5,814 nucleotides of DNA from contig JBFWIW010000103.1 in assembly GCA_050253535.1 (NCBI GenBank), positions 1-5,814 of the forward strand. Direction: 5' to 3'. The position numbers and the translations under genes were made by a program. The stretch's first letter is position 1. Every line of letters starts with the position of its first letter. Below the pieces are notes generated by a model. The model was not told where the DNA came from and did not search any database. It worked only from the letters and a program-made list of their open reading frames with translations. The stretch is from JBFWIW01 sp050253535. GTDB lineage: Bacteria; Bacillota; Clostridia; Oscillospirales; Oscillospiraceae. Shown piece by piece: positions 1 to 5,789 of the stretch.

Positions 1-2
1 CG

Positions 3-920
3 GTTATGATTTCGAACTTTTGTGAAATGCCGTTTGTCTATTCCGGCATGACGGCATCGGAAGGCGACAATATCGACCATCAGAATCACTCGATGTTCAA
101 GCCGAGCTATCCGACGGCCATTTATGCCACGCAATACCATATCAACAACGGATCATCGCTCGATATGAACGGAGAACTGGCCGCGGGGACAACAATAGTT
201 ATTTACCTGTCGGAGGTTGACGGCGAAGGCAGTTTTGAAATTACAGCGGACGGCGAGACGCTGTACAGCGAAGACCTTTCGACCGAGAGCTACAACGTCG
301 GATACCCGCTTTCCCGTTATTATCCTTTCGCGGAGAGCGACAAGCTCATAAGCGTCACCCTGCCATCGGACGTTCAGGATCTGCAGATCAGCTACGGCGG
401 GAACTGGTTTGAATGGAGCGGGATCAACGTTACGCTTCCGGAACAGTACGCAGTCGAGCGGTGGTGGTTTACGTCGGCATATGACGCGGCGATGGCCGGG
501 GTGGAAAAAGCGGACCCGGCATTGAAAGAAACCTCCACGATCATGCTCTCGCCGAACAGTTACGGCAGCGGTAATACGATTACGATCAACCCGGATGTTA
601 CCTATACGACGGCTTCTGTCTTTGCCGAGGCCAGTGAACAGACCATCGATGCCTGGGCGGCGACAATGTCCGCCTATTCGCCGAATCTGTTTGTGCGTTT
701 TGAGTGCGCCGCGAACGACAGCGGCTGTATTCACGATTCCGCGCTGGCGTATTACGACGATATGCTGTCGGCGTTCGCCGATTACGGTTTCAGCTGGTTC
801 AGCAACGACTATTTTTCCATGCAGCACTCCGATTACTTTTATGGTGGAGTCGAACCTGCGGAATACAAAGACTTTTACCTCGACGTTGATATGCTGAAGC
901 TTTTGCAGAAGCATCAGTGA
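3..920 (+). CDS. Partial C-terminal region of a probable GH5-like glycoside hydrolase
   Basis: The frame is open to the left edge, so the ATG at 6 is probably internal and the gene is 5'-truncated; there is no ribosome binding site before it. Residues below count from that ATG. The last third reads like the end of a GH5-type barrel. A hydrophobic strand leads into F-E-C-A with Glu233, which aligns by eye with the family's nucleophile position. A helix rich in Tyr and Asp follows, then G-F-S-W with Trp264, reminiscent of the I-S-W strand near the end of cellulases. The stretch at about residues 55-140 is rich in beta strands, Gly, Ser, Thr and acidic residues, and looks like a sandwich-type insertion or carbohydrate-binding module. 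There is no membrane anchor or sortase motif at the C-terminus (it ends L-L-Q-K-H-Q). The family call is inference from motif shape; the acid/base Glu and the signal peptide would lie upstream. It could also be another extracellular carbohydrate-active protein. Confidence 0.5.
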   Translation, partial: VMISNFCEMPFVYSGMTASEGDNIDHQNHSMFKPSYPTAIYATQYHINNGSSLDMNGELAAGTTIVIYLSEVDGEGSFEITADGETLYSEDLSTESYNVGYPLSRYYPFAESDKLISVTLPSDVQDLQISYGGNWFEWSGINVTLPEQYAVERWWFTSAYDAAMAGVEKADPALKETSTIMLSPNSYGSGNTITINPDVTYTTASVFAEASEQTIDAWAATMSAYSPNLFVRFECAANDSGCIHDSALAYYDDMLSAFADYGFSWFSNDYFSMQHSDYFYGGVEPAEYKDFYLDVDMLKLLQKHQ

Positions 921-933
921 TGCATAGGCAGTG

Positions 934-998
934 ACATCGGGGGAATTTGCCCATAACATTATCTGAATTTAAACGGGGATACAGCACACCTCCGATGT
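934..998. repeat. Long-range inverted repeat in the spacer before the cupin gene
   Basis: ACATCGGGGG at 934-943 can pair with CCTCCGATGT at 989-998: ten pairs, one of them a G.T wobble, around a 45-base loop. It starts 13 bases after the hydrolase stop codon. There is no T-run after the right arm, so it is not a typical intrinsic terminator. It may be an RNA secondary structure at the end of the hydrolase transcript, or chance. No gene is visible in 921-1108. Confidence 0.3.
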
Positions 999-1092
999 GT
1001 TGTGTTAAAGCATGGGTATAGCACGGGGACTCCTTGCGGCTTCGGATACACACATAAAAAATAATAATCATATGATGAGATATAGGCATGTG

Positions 1093-1099
1093 AAAGGAG
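1093..1099 (+). promoter_or_regulatory. Ribosome binding site that decides the cupin start
   Basis: The sequence GAAAGGAG ends at 1099. The first TTG in frame (1100) directly abuts it with no spacing, so it is unlikely to be used. The second in-frame TTG (1109) sits 9 bases downstream, a normal distance. The first in-frame ATG (1139) has no Shine-Dalgarno sequence at a normal distance. The TTG at 1109 is therefore preferred. Confidence 0.6.
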
Positions 1100-1108
1100 T
1101 TGAGCTAT

Positions 1109-1570
1109 TTGCTCAGAAGATGCCCTTGTCCAGATAATATGAATTCAAATAGTATGGTGCTGAAGGATTATGGGCCGGAACCGTTTGTTATAAATATTGA
1201 TCAGGCAACCAAACAAAACAATACATTTCGCACAGCGCTGTGGACGGGAAACCATTTGCAGCTTACGCTTATGAGTATCAGGGTCGGAGAGGATATCGGG
1301 TTAGAGAATCATCCGAACCTTGACCAATTCATACGAATTGAACAAGGTCAGGGACTTGTAAAAATGGGACAAAGCAAGGATAACCTGGATTTTCAAAGAA
1401 GAGTCTCCGGCGATTATGCGATCATCATACCTGCCGGGACATGGCATAACATAATCAATACCGGCAACAGGCCTTTGAAACTATATTCAATCTACGCCCC
1501 TCCCCAGCATCCAAAAGGTACGGTTCATAAAACAAAAGCGGATGCAATGGCCGCAGAACATAATCACTGA
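1109..1570 (+). CDS. Single-domain cupin protein
   Basis: A 153-residue protein from a TTG start, chosen because GAAAGGAG lies 9 bases upstream. It is a small beta-barrel cupin, presumably cytoplasmic since there is no signal peptide or membrane segment. Cupin motif 1 spans Gly60 to Gly80 in a variant form: the first His of the usual H-x-H is Glu66, His68 is kept, and the usual Glu position is Gln73. Motif 2 is complete: Gly101, then P-A-G-T-W-H with His113, and Asn117. The likely metal site is thus Glu66/His68/Gln73/His113. The block around D-Y-G-P-E-P-F (20-26) and the ending Y-A-P-P-Q-H-P are, from memory, typical of a widespread Firmicutes 'cupin domain-containing protein' group of unknown function. 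It is monocistronic: a hairpin terminator follows within 20 bases, and the next gene is more than 500 bases away. The fold is certain; the reaction and substrate cannot be read from the sequence. The alternative start at 1139 would remove only ten residues, including a C-P-C-P cysteine pair. Confidence 0.9.
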   Translation: MLRRCPCPDNMNSNSMVLKDYGPEPFVINIDQATKQNNTFRTALWTGNHLQLTLMSIRVGEDIGLENHPNLDQFIRIEQGQGLVKMGQSKDNLDFQRRVSGDYAIIIPAGTWHNIINTGNRPLKLYSIYAPPQHPKGTVHKTKADAMAAEHNH

Positions 1571-1588
1571 AAAAATTTATAATTGCAG

Positions 1589-1632
1589 AATAATACCGCC
1601 GCCTTCATGAGCTTGAAGGCGGCGGTATTATT
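1589..1632 (+). terminator. Strong intrinsic terminator after the cupin gene
   Basis: A perfect 19-bp inverted repeat: left arm 1589-1607, loop TGAGCT (1608-1613), right arm 1614-1632. The core CCGCCGCC/GGCGGCGG is flanked by AT pairs, and the right arm runs into TATTATTTAT. On the other strand the hairpin is followed by an AT-rich stretch containing a run of T, so it could act in both directions. It begins 18 bases after the cupin stop codon. Confidence 0.88.
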
Positions 1633-1904
1633 TATAAGTTATCTGATCAAAAACGGCCTTAACCCCTTGCCCAATCGGGAAATATGGGATATAATGGGAG
1701 TTGGAAGAGCGCTCACAGACCCCGCCGCATTGGTTCGCCGAAAAGAACTGGGGCAATAGGGATGTCAGCGCGCCGCCGGTCACCGCAGGTATCGGCAGCT
1801 TCGCCGGCAGAGGCGGACGGGCAAAGCCGGCAGACGGTTTCAAGCCTGCCAATCCCTCGGATTTTCGATCGTGCGAGGATTAAGAAGACCGTGAAAAAAG
1901 CAAA
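1633..1904. other. Gene-free GC-rich spacer with several possible hairpins
   Basis: No convincing gene: short frames exist on both strands but lack ribosome binding sites or recognisable domains, and one minus-strand frame ends inside the terminator stem. The stretch at about 1690-1880 is clearly more GC-rich than its flanks and folds readily on paper. CCCC (1720-1723) can pair with GGGG (1750-1753), enclosing GGTTC/GAACT (1732-1736 with 1745-1749). GGGAT (1759-1763) can pair with ATCCC (1852-1856), enclosing CGGC/GCCG (1793-1796 with 1803-1806) and two copies of GCCGGCAGA (1803-1811 and 1826-1834). CCTCG (1855-1859) can pair with CGAGG (1874-1878). These could be parts of a structured RNA or of a dispersed genomic repeat. 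I do not recognise a known riboswitch, and the likely transporter promoter lies downstream, so this is probably not part of the transporter leader. Confidence 0.3.
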
Positions 1905-1930
1905 GGAACCATCCTAAACGGGATAGTTCC
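1905..1930 (-). terminator. Hairpin, terminator-like mainly on the minus strand
   Basis: GGAACCATCC (1905-1914) pairs with GGATAGTTCC (1921-1930), ten positions with one C/A mismatch, around the loop TAAACG. Read on the plus strand it is followed by TAAATTATAC, a poor T-tract. Read on the minus strand it is followed by TTTGCTTTTTTC, a good one. The orientation is odd because no minus-strand gene is visible just to the right. It may be the edge of an element, insulation for the transporter promoter, or a weak plus-strand terminator. Confidence 0.5.
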
Positions 1931-1988
1931 TAAATTATACGGATAACCGGTTTATTTGCGGAAAAATATGCTATTAAAAAAACATAAA

Positions 1989-2006
1989 ATGTCTAAAATT
2001 TGACAT
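1989..2006. promoter_or_regulatory. Imperfect 18-bp palindrome, candidate operator
   Basis: ATGTC (1989-1993) is mirrored by GACAT (2002-2006), with an AT-rich centre that is itself partly symmetric; 14 of 18 positions agree with the reverse complement. It covers the proposed -35 box of the transporter promoter (TTGACA, 2000-2005), a position suited to a repressor. The binding protein is unknown, and no regulator gene is in the window. Confidence 0.45.
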
Positions 2007-2028
2007 GCAGTTTGTTTTATTATATTCT
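2000..2028 (+). promoter_or_regulatory. Candidate sigma-A promoter of the transporter operon
   Basis: A perfect -35 hexamer TTGACA (2000-2005) is followed by TATTCT at 2023-2028 with 17-base spacing, or by TATATT at 2021-2026 with 15-base spacing. Transcription would start near 2035, giving a leader of about 50 bases before the ATG at 2084. The leader ends with an excellent ribosome binding site, AAGGAGG (2071-2077), six bases before that ATG. Confidence 0.55.
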
Positions 2029-2083
2029 TAATTAGGTTTTGTCAGTGTTTACCCTCAAAAATTGACGTATAAGGAGGCCGATA

Positions 2084-3217
2084 ATGATAGAGTTTAATAA
2101 TGTGAGCAAAACCTATAGCGACGGATATGAAGCGGTAAAAGCTGTTGATTTCAAGATCAATCGCGGTGAGTTTTTGGTGCTGATTGGTCCAAGCGGATGT
2201 GGAAAAACGACCACTATGAAAATGATTAACCGCCTGATACCTCATACCAGCGGGACGATTTATATCGACGGTAAGGACATAAACAAACTTGATCCGGTAA
2301 TTCTGCGGAGAAACATAGGTTATGTCATTCAGCAGATTGGTTTGTTCCCGCATTATACGATTGAGGAAAATATCTCGCTCATTCCAAAATTAAATAAATG
2401 GGACGACAAGAAGATCAAGGACCGCGTTGAAGAACTGATGAACATGGTTGATTTGGATCCGGGGCTCTATGCAAAGCGATATCCGAAGGAATTGTCCGGG
2501 GGACAGCAGCAGCGTGTTGGCGTTGTCCGGGCGCTTGCCGCGAATCCTGATATTATTTTGATGGACGAGCCTTTCGGCGCGCTTGACCCCATAACAAGGG
2601 AACAGCTGCAGGAAGAACTTCTGAAGCTTCAGGCCAATATGCATAAAACAATCGTTTTTGTCACCCATGACATGAATGAAGCGCTGAAGCTGGGCGACCG
2701 CATTGCCATAATGCGGGAAGGGGAGCTGCTTCAGCTGGATACGCCGGATCAGCTTCTGACCAATCCGTCGCACGGATTCGTTGAAGACTTTATAGGAAAA
2801 AACAGGATTTATCAAAATCCGGACCTGATACCGGTAACCGATATCATGCGGGATAATCCGGCCGTTACGCTGCCGACGCGTTCGGCTGTGCAGGCGATAA
2901 ACCTTATGCGCCAGCGAAAAACGGACACGCTGATCGTTGAAGACGGCAACGGCAGGCTATTAGGCATAATATCCGCATATGACCTGCAGGCGAAACAGGA
3001 AAAGATTGAAACGGTCGATAAAATCATGAAGCCTGCGGATCCGGTTCTGGATAAGTCCGCCACGGCAAAGGACGCTTTGATGAATATTACGCATGCCCCA
3101 TTCGGCATCATACCCGTGGTGGACGAATCGCGAAGGATTATTGGCGTAGTCACACGCGGTTCGCTGCTTTCACTCTTTGCAAGCCAATGGACGGAAGAGA
3201 AGGAGGGTGAAAAATGA
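2084..3217 (+). CDS. opuCA: Osmoprotectant-type ABC transporter ATPase with tandem CBS domains (OpuCA/ProV family)
   Basis: Cytoplasmic ATPase of an importer for glycine betaine, choline, carnitine or related compounds. At 377 residues it is close to Bacillus OpuCA. Visible in order: Walker A G-P-S-G-C-G-K-T (35-42), Q-loop Gln83/Gln84, signature L-S-G-G-Q (137-141), Walker B ending L-M-D-E-P with catalytic Glu162, D-loop A-L-D (166-168) and switch His195. Residues of about 245-365 form two CBS repeats (each with a V/I-x-D-I/K-I-M start and an I-G-I/V-V/I end), as in OpuCA, where CBS domains are thought to sense ionic strength or c-di-AMP. All catalytic residues are intact. The start at 2084 has AAGGAGG six bases upstream. 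The stop codon overlaps the permease start by four bases (ATGA), so translation is probably coupled. Family and role are secure; the opuCA symbol is by family, and the exact substrate is open. Confidence 0.93.
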   Translation: MIEFNNVSKTYSDGYEAVKAVDFKINRGEFLVLIGPSGCGKTTTMKMINRLIPHTSGTIYIDGKDINKLDPVILRRNIGYVIQQIGLFPHYTIEENISLIPKLNKWDDKKIKDRVEELMNMVDLDPGLYAKRYPKELSGGQQQRVGVVRALAANPDIILMDEPFGALDPITREQLQEELLKLQANMHKTIVFVTHDMNEALKLGDRIAIMREGELLQLDTPDQLLTNPSHGFVEDFIGKNRIYQNPDLIPVTDIMRDNPAVTLPTRSAVQAINLMRQRKTDTLIVEDGNGRLLGIISAYDLQAKQEKIETVDKIMKPADPVLDKSATAKDALMNITHAPFGIIPVVDESRRIIGVVTRGSLLSLFASQWTEEKEGEK

Positions 3218-3870
3218 GAGATTTGTCGCTGTGGGAACAGATCTACCAGCAGGTTCAAATGCGCTGGCAGGATCTGATGCAGGCACTTGTTCAGCATATT
3301 GAACTGGTCTTCCTCTCAATGATGATCGCCATACTGATCGGCATACCGCTCGGCATCCTCATTACCCGGGTTAAGTTCCTGGAAGGAGGTGTTTTGGGTG
3401 TCGCCGGCGTATTGCAGACGATCCCAAGCCTGGCTTTACTGGGCTTTATGATCCCTTTGTTCGGCATCGGAATCAAGAACGCAGTTTCTGCGCTTTTCCT
3501 GTATTCGCTGCTTCCGGTCATACGCAATACATTCACAGGGATCAAAGATGTGGACAAATCGACAATTGAAGCGGCAAGAGGAATGGGTATGACCAATTGG
3601 CAGATTCTTTTTAAAGTTGAACTGCCGCTTTCGCTCAGCGTGATTATGGCCGGTATTCGGACGGCGACCGTCATAAATGTGGGTACGGCAACATTGGCGG
3701 CCTTTATTGGCGCCGGAGGCCTGGGTGATTTTATTCTGCTGGGAATACAGAGAAATATTGATGCTCTTGTACTGATTGGCGCATTCCCCGCCGCGCTGCT
3801 TGCGCTGATTCTCGATTGGCTGCTCGGCCGACTGGAAAAAATTGTTACACCAAGAGGACTTAAATTTTAA
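3214..3870 (+). CDS. opuCB: Osmoprotectant-type ABC transporter permease (OpuCB/ProW family)
   Basis: Inner-membrane channel subunit, 218 residues, nearly the same length as Bacillus OpuCB. Hydrophobic segments lie at about residues 29-51, 58-80, 85-104, 139-160, 162-176 and 183-204. The coupling motif that contacts the ATPase is clear: E-A-A at 119-121, Gly125, and L-P at 137-138. The I-P-S-L-A-L-L stretch (70-76) is typical of this family. The start overlaps the ATPase stop by four bases, and AGGAGG lies about 8 bases upstream. The binding protein is not fused to it, unlike the permease-binding-protein fusions of EgtU/BilE-type systems. It is the only permease gene here, whereas Bacillus opuC has two (B and D), so the channel is presumably a homodimer. 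Confidence 0.92.
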   Translation: MRDLSLWEQIYQQVQMRWQDLMQALVQHIELVFLSMMIAILIGIPLGILITRVKFLEGGVLGVAGVLQTIPSLALLGFMIPLFGIGIKNAVSALFLYSLLPVIRNTFTGIKDVDKSTIEAARGMGMTNWQILFKVELPLSLSVIMAGIRTATVINVGTATLAAFIGAGGLGDFILLGIQRNIDALVLIGAFPAALLALILDWLLGRLEKIVTPRGLKF

Positions 3871-3895
3871 AAATTTTGAATTTGGAAGGAGTAAT

Positions 3896-4780
3896 ATGAA
3901 AAAGAGGATATTTTTATTACTGATAACTATCGCACTGATTATCACTTTGGCAGGATGTTCAAAAAGCAGCGAAACCATTACCATAGGATCAAAGAATTTT
4001 ACAGAGAACATTATACTGGCACATTTAATGGCCGATCTGATCGAGGACCAGACGGATTTAAACGTAGAACGCAAGGTCAATCTGGGCGGTTCCAACGTGG
4101 CCTGGGAAGCCTTAAAGAACGACGATATTCAGCTGTATCCCGATTATACGGGGACAATTGTCGCAAACTATTATCAGGAGGAAACCGGAACCTCTGAAGA
4201 GACGCTGCAAAAAGCACTGGAGATGGTTCCGCAGGATGATTTGAAAATATTGGAACCCTTCGGTTTCAACAACACCTATACGCTGGCCGTTAGGCAGGAA
4301 ACAGCCCAGGAGTATAACCTGAATTCATTCAGCGATCTTATGAGTGTATCAAATGATCTGAAGTTGGGCTGCGAATTTGAATTCAAGGATCGTCCCGACG
4401 GGTATCCCGGATTGCAGCAGGCTTACGGCATGGAATTCAATGATGTCATCGGTATGGACCACGGTATTATGTACCGTTCTCTGGATGAAGGAAATGTTGA
4501 CGTAATAGACGCTTACTCCACAGACGGCCAAATTAAGGTTTTTAATCTGAAAATATTGGAGGATGATCTGCAGTTCTTCCCTCCTTATGATGCGCTGCCT
4601 GTTGTACGGCAGGATACTCTCGATAAATATCCTGAAATCGAGGAAGCACTGAATAAATTAGCCGGAATGATAGATGAAGATACTATGCAGAGTCTGAATG
4701 CCATGGTTGATTCCGACGGAATGAAGGCAGAAACCGTTGCACATGATTTTTTGGTTTCCAAGGGCCTCATTCAGGATTAA
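3896..4780 (+). CDS. opuCC: Lipoprotein substrate-binding protein of the transporter (OpuCC/ProX family)
   Basis: A 294-residue extracytoplasmic binding protein. The signal peptide runs M-K-K-R, a hydrophobic stretch, then lipobox L-A-G-C with lipidated Cys21. The ATG at 3896 is chosen because GGAAGGAG lies just upstream and the signal peptide begins there; the longer frame from 3842 would overlap the permease gene and bury the signal peptide. Type 2 binding-protein motifs of the quaternary-amine family: G-S-K-N-F-T-E (31-37), Y-P-D-Y-T-G-T (81-87), F-N-N-T-Y (124-128), D-R-P-D-G-Y-P-G (165-172), D-A-Y-S-T-D-G (205-211) and F-F-P-P-Y (227-231). Tyr84, Tyr128, Tyr170 and Tyr207 are candidates for the aromatic cage that holds a trimethylammonium group. 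The gene is 25 bases after the permease stop codon, in the same operon. The ligand may be betaine, choline, carnitine or possibly ergothioneine; motif memory alone cannot decide. Confidence 0.92.
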   Translation: MKKRIFLLLITIALIITLAGCSKSSETITIGSKNFTENIILAHLMADLIEDQTDLNVERKVNLGGSNVAWEALKNDDIQLYPDYTGTIVANYYQEETGTSEETLQKALEMVPQDDLKILEPFGFNNTYTLAVRQETAQEYNLNSFSDLMSVSNDLKLGCEFEFKDRPDGYPGLQQAYGMEFNDVIGMDHGIMYRSLDEGNVDVIDAYSTDGQIKVFNLKILEDDLQFFPPYDALPVVRQDTLDKYPEIEEALNKLAGMIDEDTMQSLNAMVDSDGMKAETVAHDFLVSKGLIQD

Positions 4781-4784
4781 AAGA

Positions 4785-4807
4785 AGTTTAACAGATTAGT
4801 TTAACAG
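4785..4807. repeat. Short tandem direct repeat after the transporter operon
   Basis: AGTTTAACAG occurs twice, at 4785-4794 and 4798-4807, separated by three bases, directly after the binding-protein stop codon. The 13-base period could suit a protein-binding site, but it may be chance in AT-rich DNA. Confidence 0.3.
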
Positions 4808-5028
4808 TAAAACGTCAAGGCATGACAAAACCAAAAACTGATACTGCCATTTGACTGCGATGATGAAAATAAAAAGCGAGGATGTTATTTTTCCGGAAAG
4901 GCAGACGGCGGCGGCGGGCCCGCTCTCTCTTTGGCCTTGCAGGGCAAAGAAATCCTTCGCAAATCTTATCTCTCCTCTGATGGGATAACAGAATAACGCG
5001 TTCGGCAGTGCAGGCCCGTTCAACAGCA
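4808..5028. other. Gene-free spacer after the transporter operon
   Basis: No supported gene. Minus-strand frames of 76-77 codons cross it but have no ribosome binding site, no known domain and atypical composition (one is rich in Arg clusters). A GC-rich block at about 4900-4925 contains a GGC triplet run. An imperfect hairpin CTTTGGCC/GGGCAAAG lies near 4929-4950. The texture (a GC-rich patch between AT-rich edges, ending in a terminator) resembles the 1690-1880 spacer, though I find no long shared word. It may be a decayed gene or a dispersed intergenic repeat. Confidence 0.25.
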
Positions 5029-5068
5029 AAAGCCCCGAAAGCCACTAAATTATGGCTTTCGGGGCTTT
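5029..5068. terminator. Bidirectional intrinsic terminator between convergent genes
   Basis: A perfect 16-bp inverted repeat: AAAGCCCCGAAAGCCA (5029-5044), loop 5045-5052, and its complement at 5053-5068. The plus strand continues CGTTTGTTTATCC, and the minus strand ends its stem in TTTTGCTG, so either direction has a T-rich tail. It separates the plus-strand transporter operon from the minus-strand membrane protein and probably ends both transcripts, although it is about 250 bases from the operon's last stop codon. Confidence 0.88.
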
Positions 5069-5258
5069 CGTTTGTTTATCCTGTATTGAAAAAACAACGC
5101 ACTGTTAATACTGTCTTCCACTAAAAAGCAAACATCTTTACGGTTGATTTCCCGCCCTGCCGCCCTCTCGTCGCCGGCGGGCGTTTGAGGCGCAGGCCGT
5201 GAAATTGTACGGTGCTGCCCCAAATATTTTAAGACGATAAAGCAACCCGCTGTCTGCG
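5069..5258. other. Spacer between terminator and DUF3592-like gene
   Basis: This is the 3' untranslated side of the minus-strand gene. It contains a GC-rich inverted repeat CCCGCC (5151-5156) with GGCGGG (5176-5181). A 70-codon minus-strand frame starts at a GTG overlapping the upstream gene's stop codon and ends inside the terminator, but it has no ribosome binding site and no recognisable domain, so I do not call it a gene. Confidence 0.3.
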
Positions 5259-5789
5259 TCACGTCAGGAGCAGAATCAGAATAAAAATACCGCAGGCGAT
5301 GCCGACGATTCCCAGAAAGCGGAATCCGCGTTCGAAGGTTCTGAAGGACGCCGCTTCCGCTGGGATATAGGTCTCGGCCGGTTTATGCGCGTTAACCCAA
5401 ATCGTCACCGGCGTATTTAATTTTTGGTCTCTTGTCTTATGCCGCATGCGGACATAGACGTCGGACTCGCTCCGATACGTTTTTTCTCCGAACGTGTATT
5501 CGTAAACCGGCGCATACTCGCCTCTGCCGACTCTGGAGAGGACACTGTCTTTTCCGAAAGCGGTCTTTAAATCGATGATCCGGCCCTCTGTTTTAATCAG
5601 ACAGCGTTCTTTTTTGCCTTTTGTCACATTGAATTTAACTAACGAAAAAAAGATTCCCGTCAAAACAAAGGACAAAGCGGTACTGGTTATCAGCATTATA
5701 TCCCAGTCGACACTGATACCGCGGCTCTGCGTTATGATGTATGCGGTGCCGATTCCCATACCGGACATGCCGATTAAAATCTGCAGCAT
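5259..5789 (-). CDS. DUF3592-like membrane protein, start uncertain
   Basis: A 176-residue reading from the ATG at 5789, but the frame stays open to the right edge and that ATG has no Shine-Dalgarno sequence, so the true start may lie outside the window. Two membrane segments (about 1-19 and 31-51) precede a soluble part (about 54-152), and a third segment (about 157-175) ends the protein. The soluble part has the look of the DUF3592 family: an early G-x-I-I-D-L strand, Y-A-P-V-Y-E-Y-T-F with a Y-R-S-x-S sequel, then a V-T-I-W-V-N strand followed by P-A-E-T-Y-I-P. Members are small membrane proteins of unknown function found in many bacteria. No catalytic residues are evident. It converges on the transporter operon and shares its terminator. 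The family assignment is from pattern memory. Confidence 0.75.
   Translation of the reverse strand: MLQILIGMSGMGIGTAYIITQSRGISVDWDIMLITSTALSFVLTGIFFSLVKFNVTKGKKERCLIKTEGRIIDLKTAFGKDSVLSRVGRGEYAPVYEYTFGEKTYRSESDVYVRMRHKTRDQKLNTPVTIWVNAHKPAETYIPAEAASFRTFERGFRFLGIVGIACGIFILILLLT

Noticed and set aside
153..959. 268-codon open frame on the minus strand
   Set aside because: It lies antisense to the hydrolase over its whole length, is rich in Arg and Val as expected of a shadow frame, and has no recognisable domain.
1690..1880. Glycine, c-di-AMP (ydaO) or c-di-GMP riboswitch for the transporter
   Set aside because: Fragments such as GCCGAA and GGCAAAGCC recall these classes, but the conserved cores do not line up, and the likely promoter lies downstream of this stretch.
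1684..1917. 77-codon plus-strand frame in the spacer
   Set aside because: Basic, low-complexity translation without ribosome binding site or domain; two overlapping frames on both strands are equally open, as expected of GC-rich non-coding DNA.
3842..3895. Upstream start for the binding protein
   Set aside because: It would overlap the permease gene and place 18 residues before a classic lipoprotein signal peptide; the ATG at 3896 has its own ribosome binding site.
3436..4095. 219-codon open frame on the minus strand
   Set aside because: Antisense to the permease and binding-protein genes, which are strongly supported by family motifs and ribosome binding sites.
1829..4908. GGCAGACGG shared by the spacers at 1829-1837 and 4900-4908
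   Set aside because: A single shared 9-mer between two GC-rich spacers is not unlikely by chance, and similarity does not extend beyond it.
4815..5045. 76-codon minus-strand frame before the terminator
   Set aside because: It starts inside the terminator stem, has an Arg-rich cluster and competes with another open frame; no initiation signal.
5050..5262. 70-codon minus-strand frame overlapping the DUF3592-like stop codon by GTGA
   Set aside because: The overlap looks like coupling, but there is no ribosome binding site, no domain, and its stop codon falls in the terminator hairpin.
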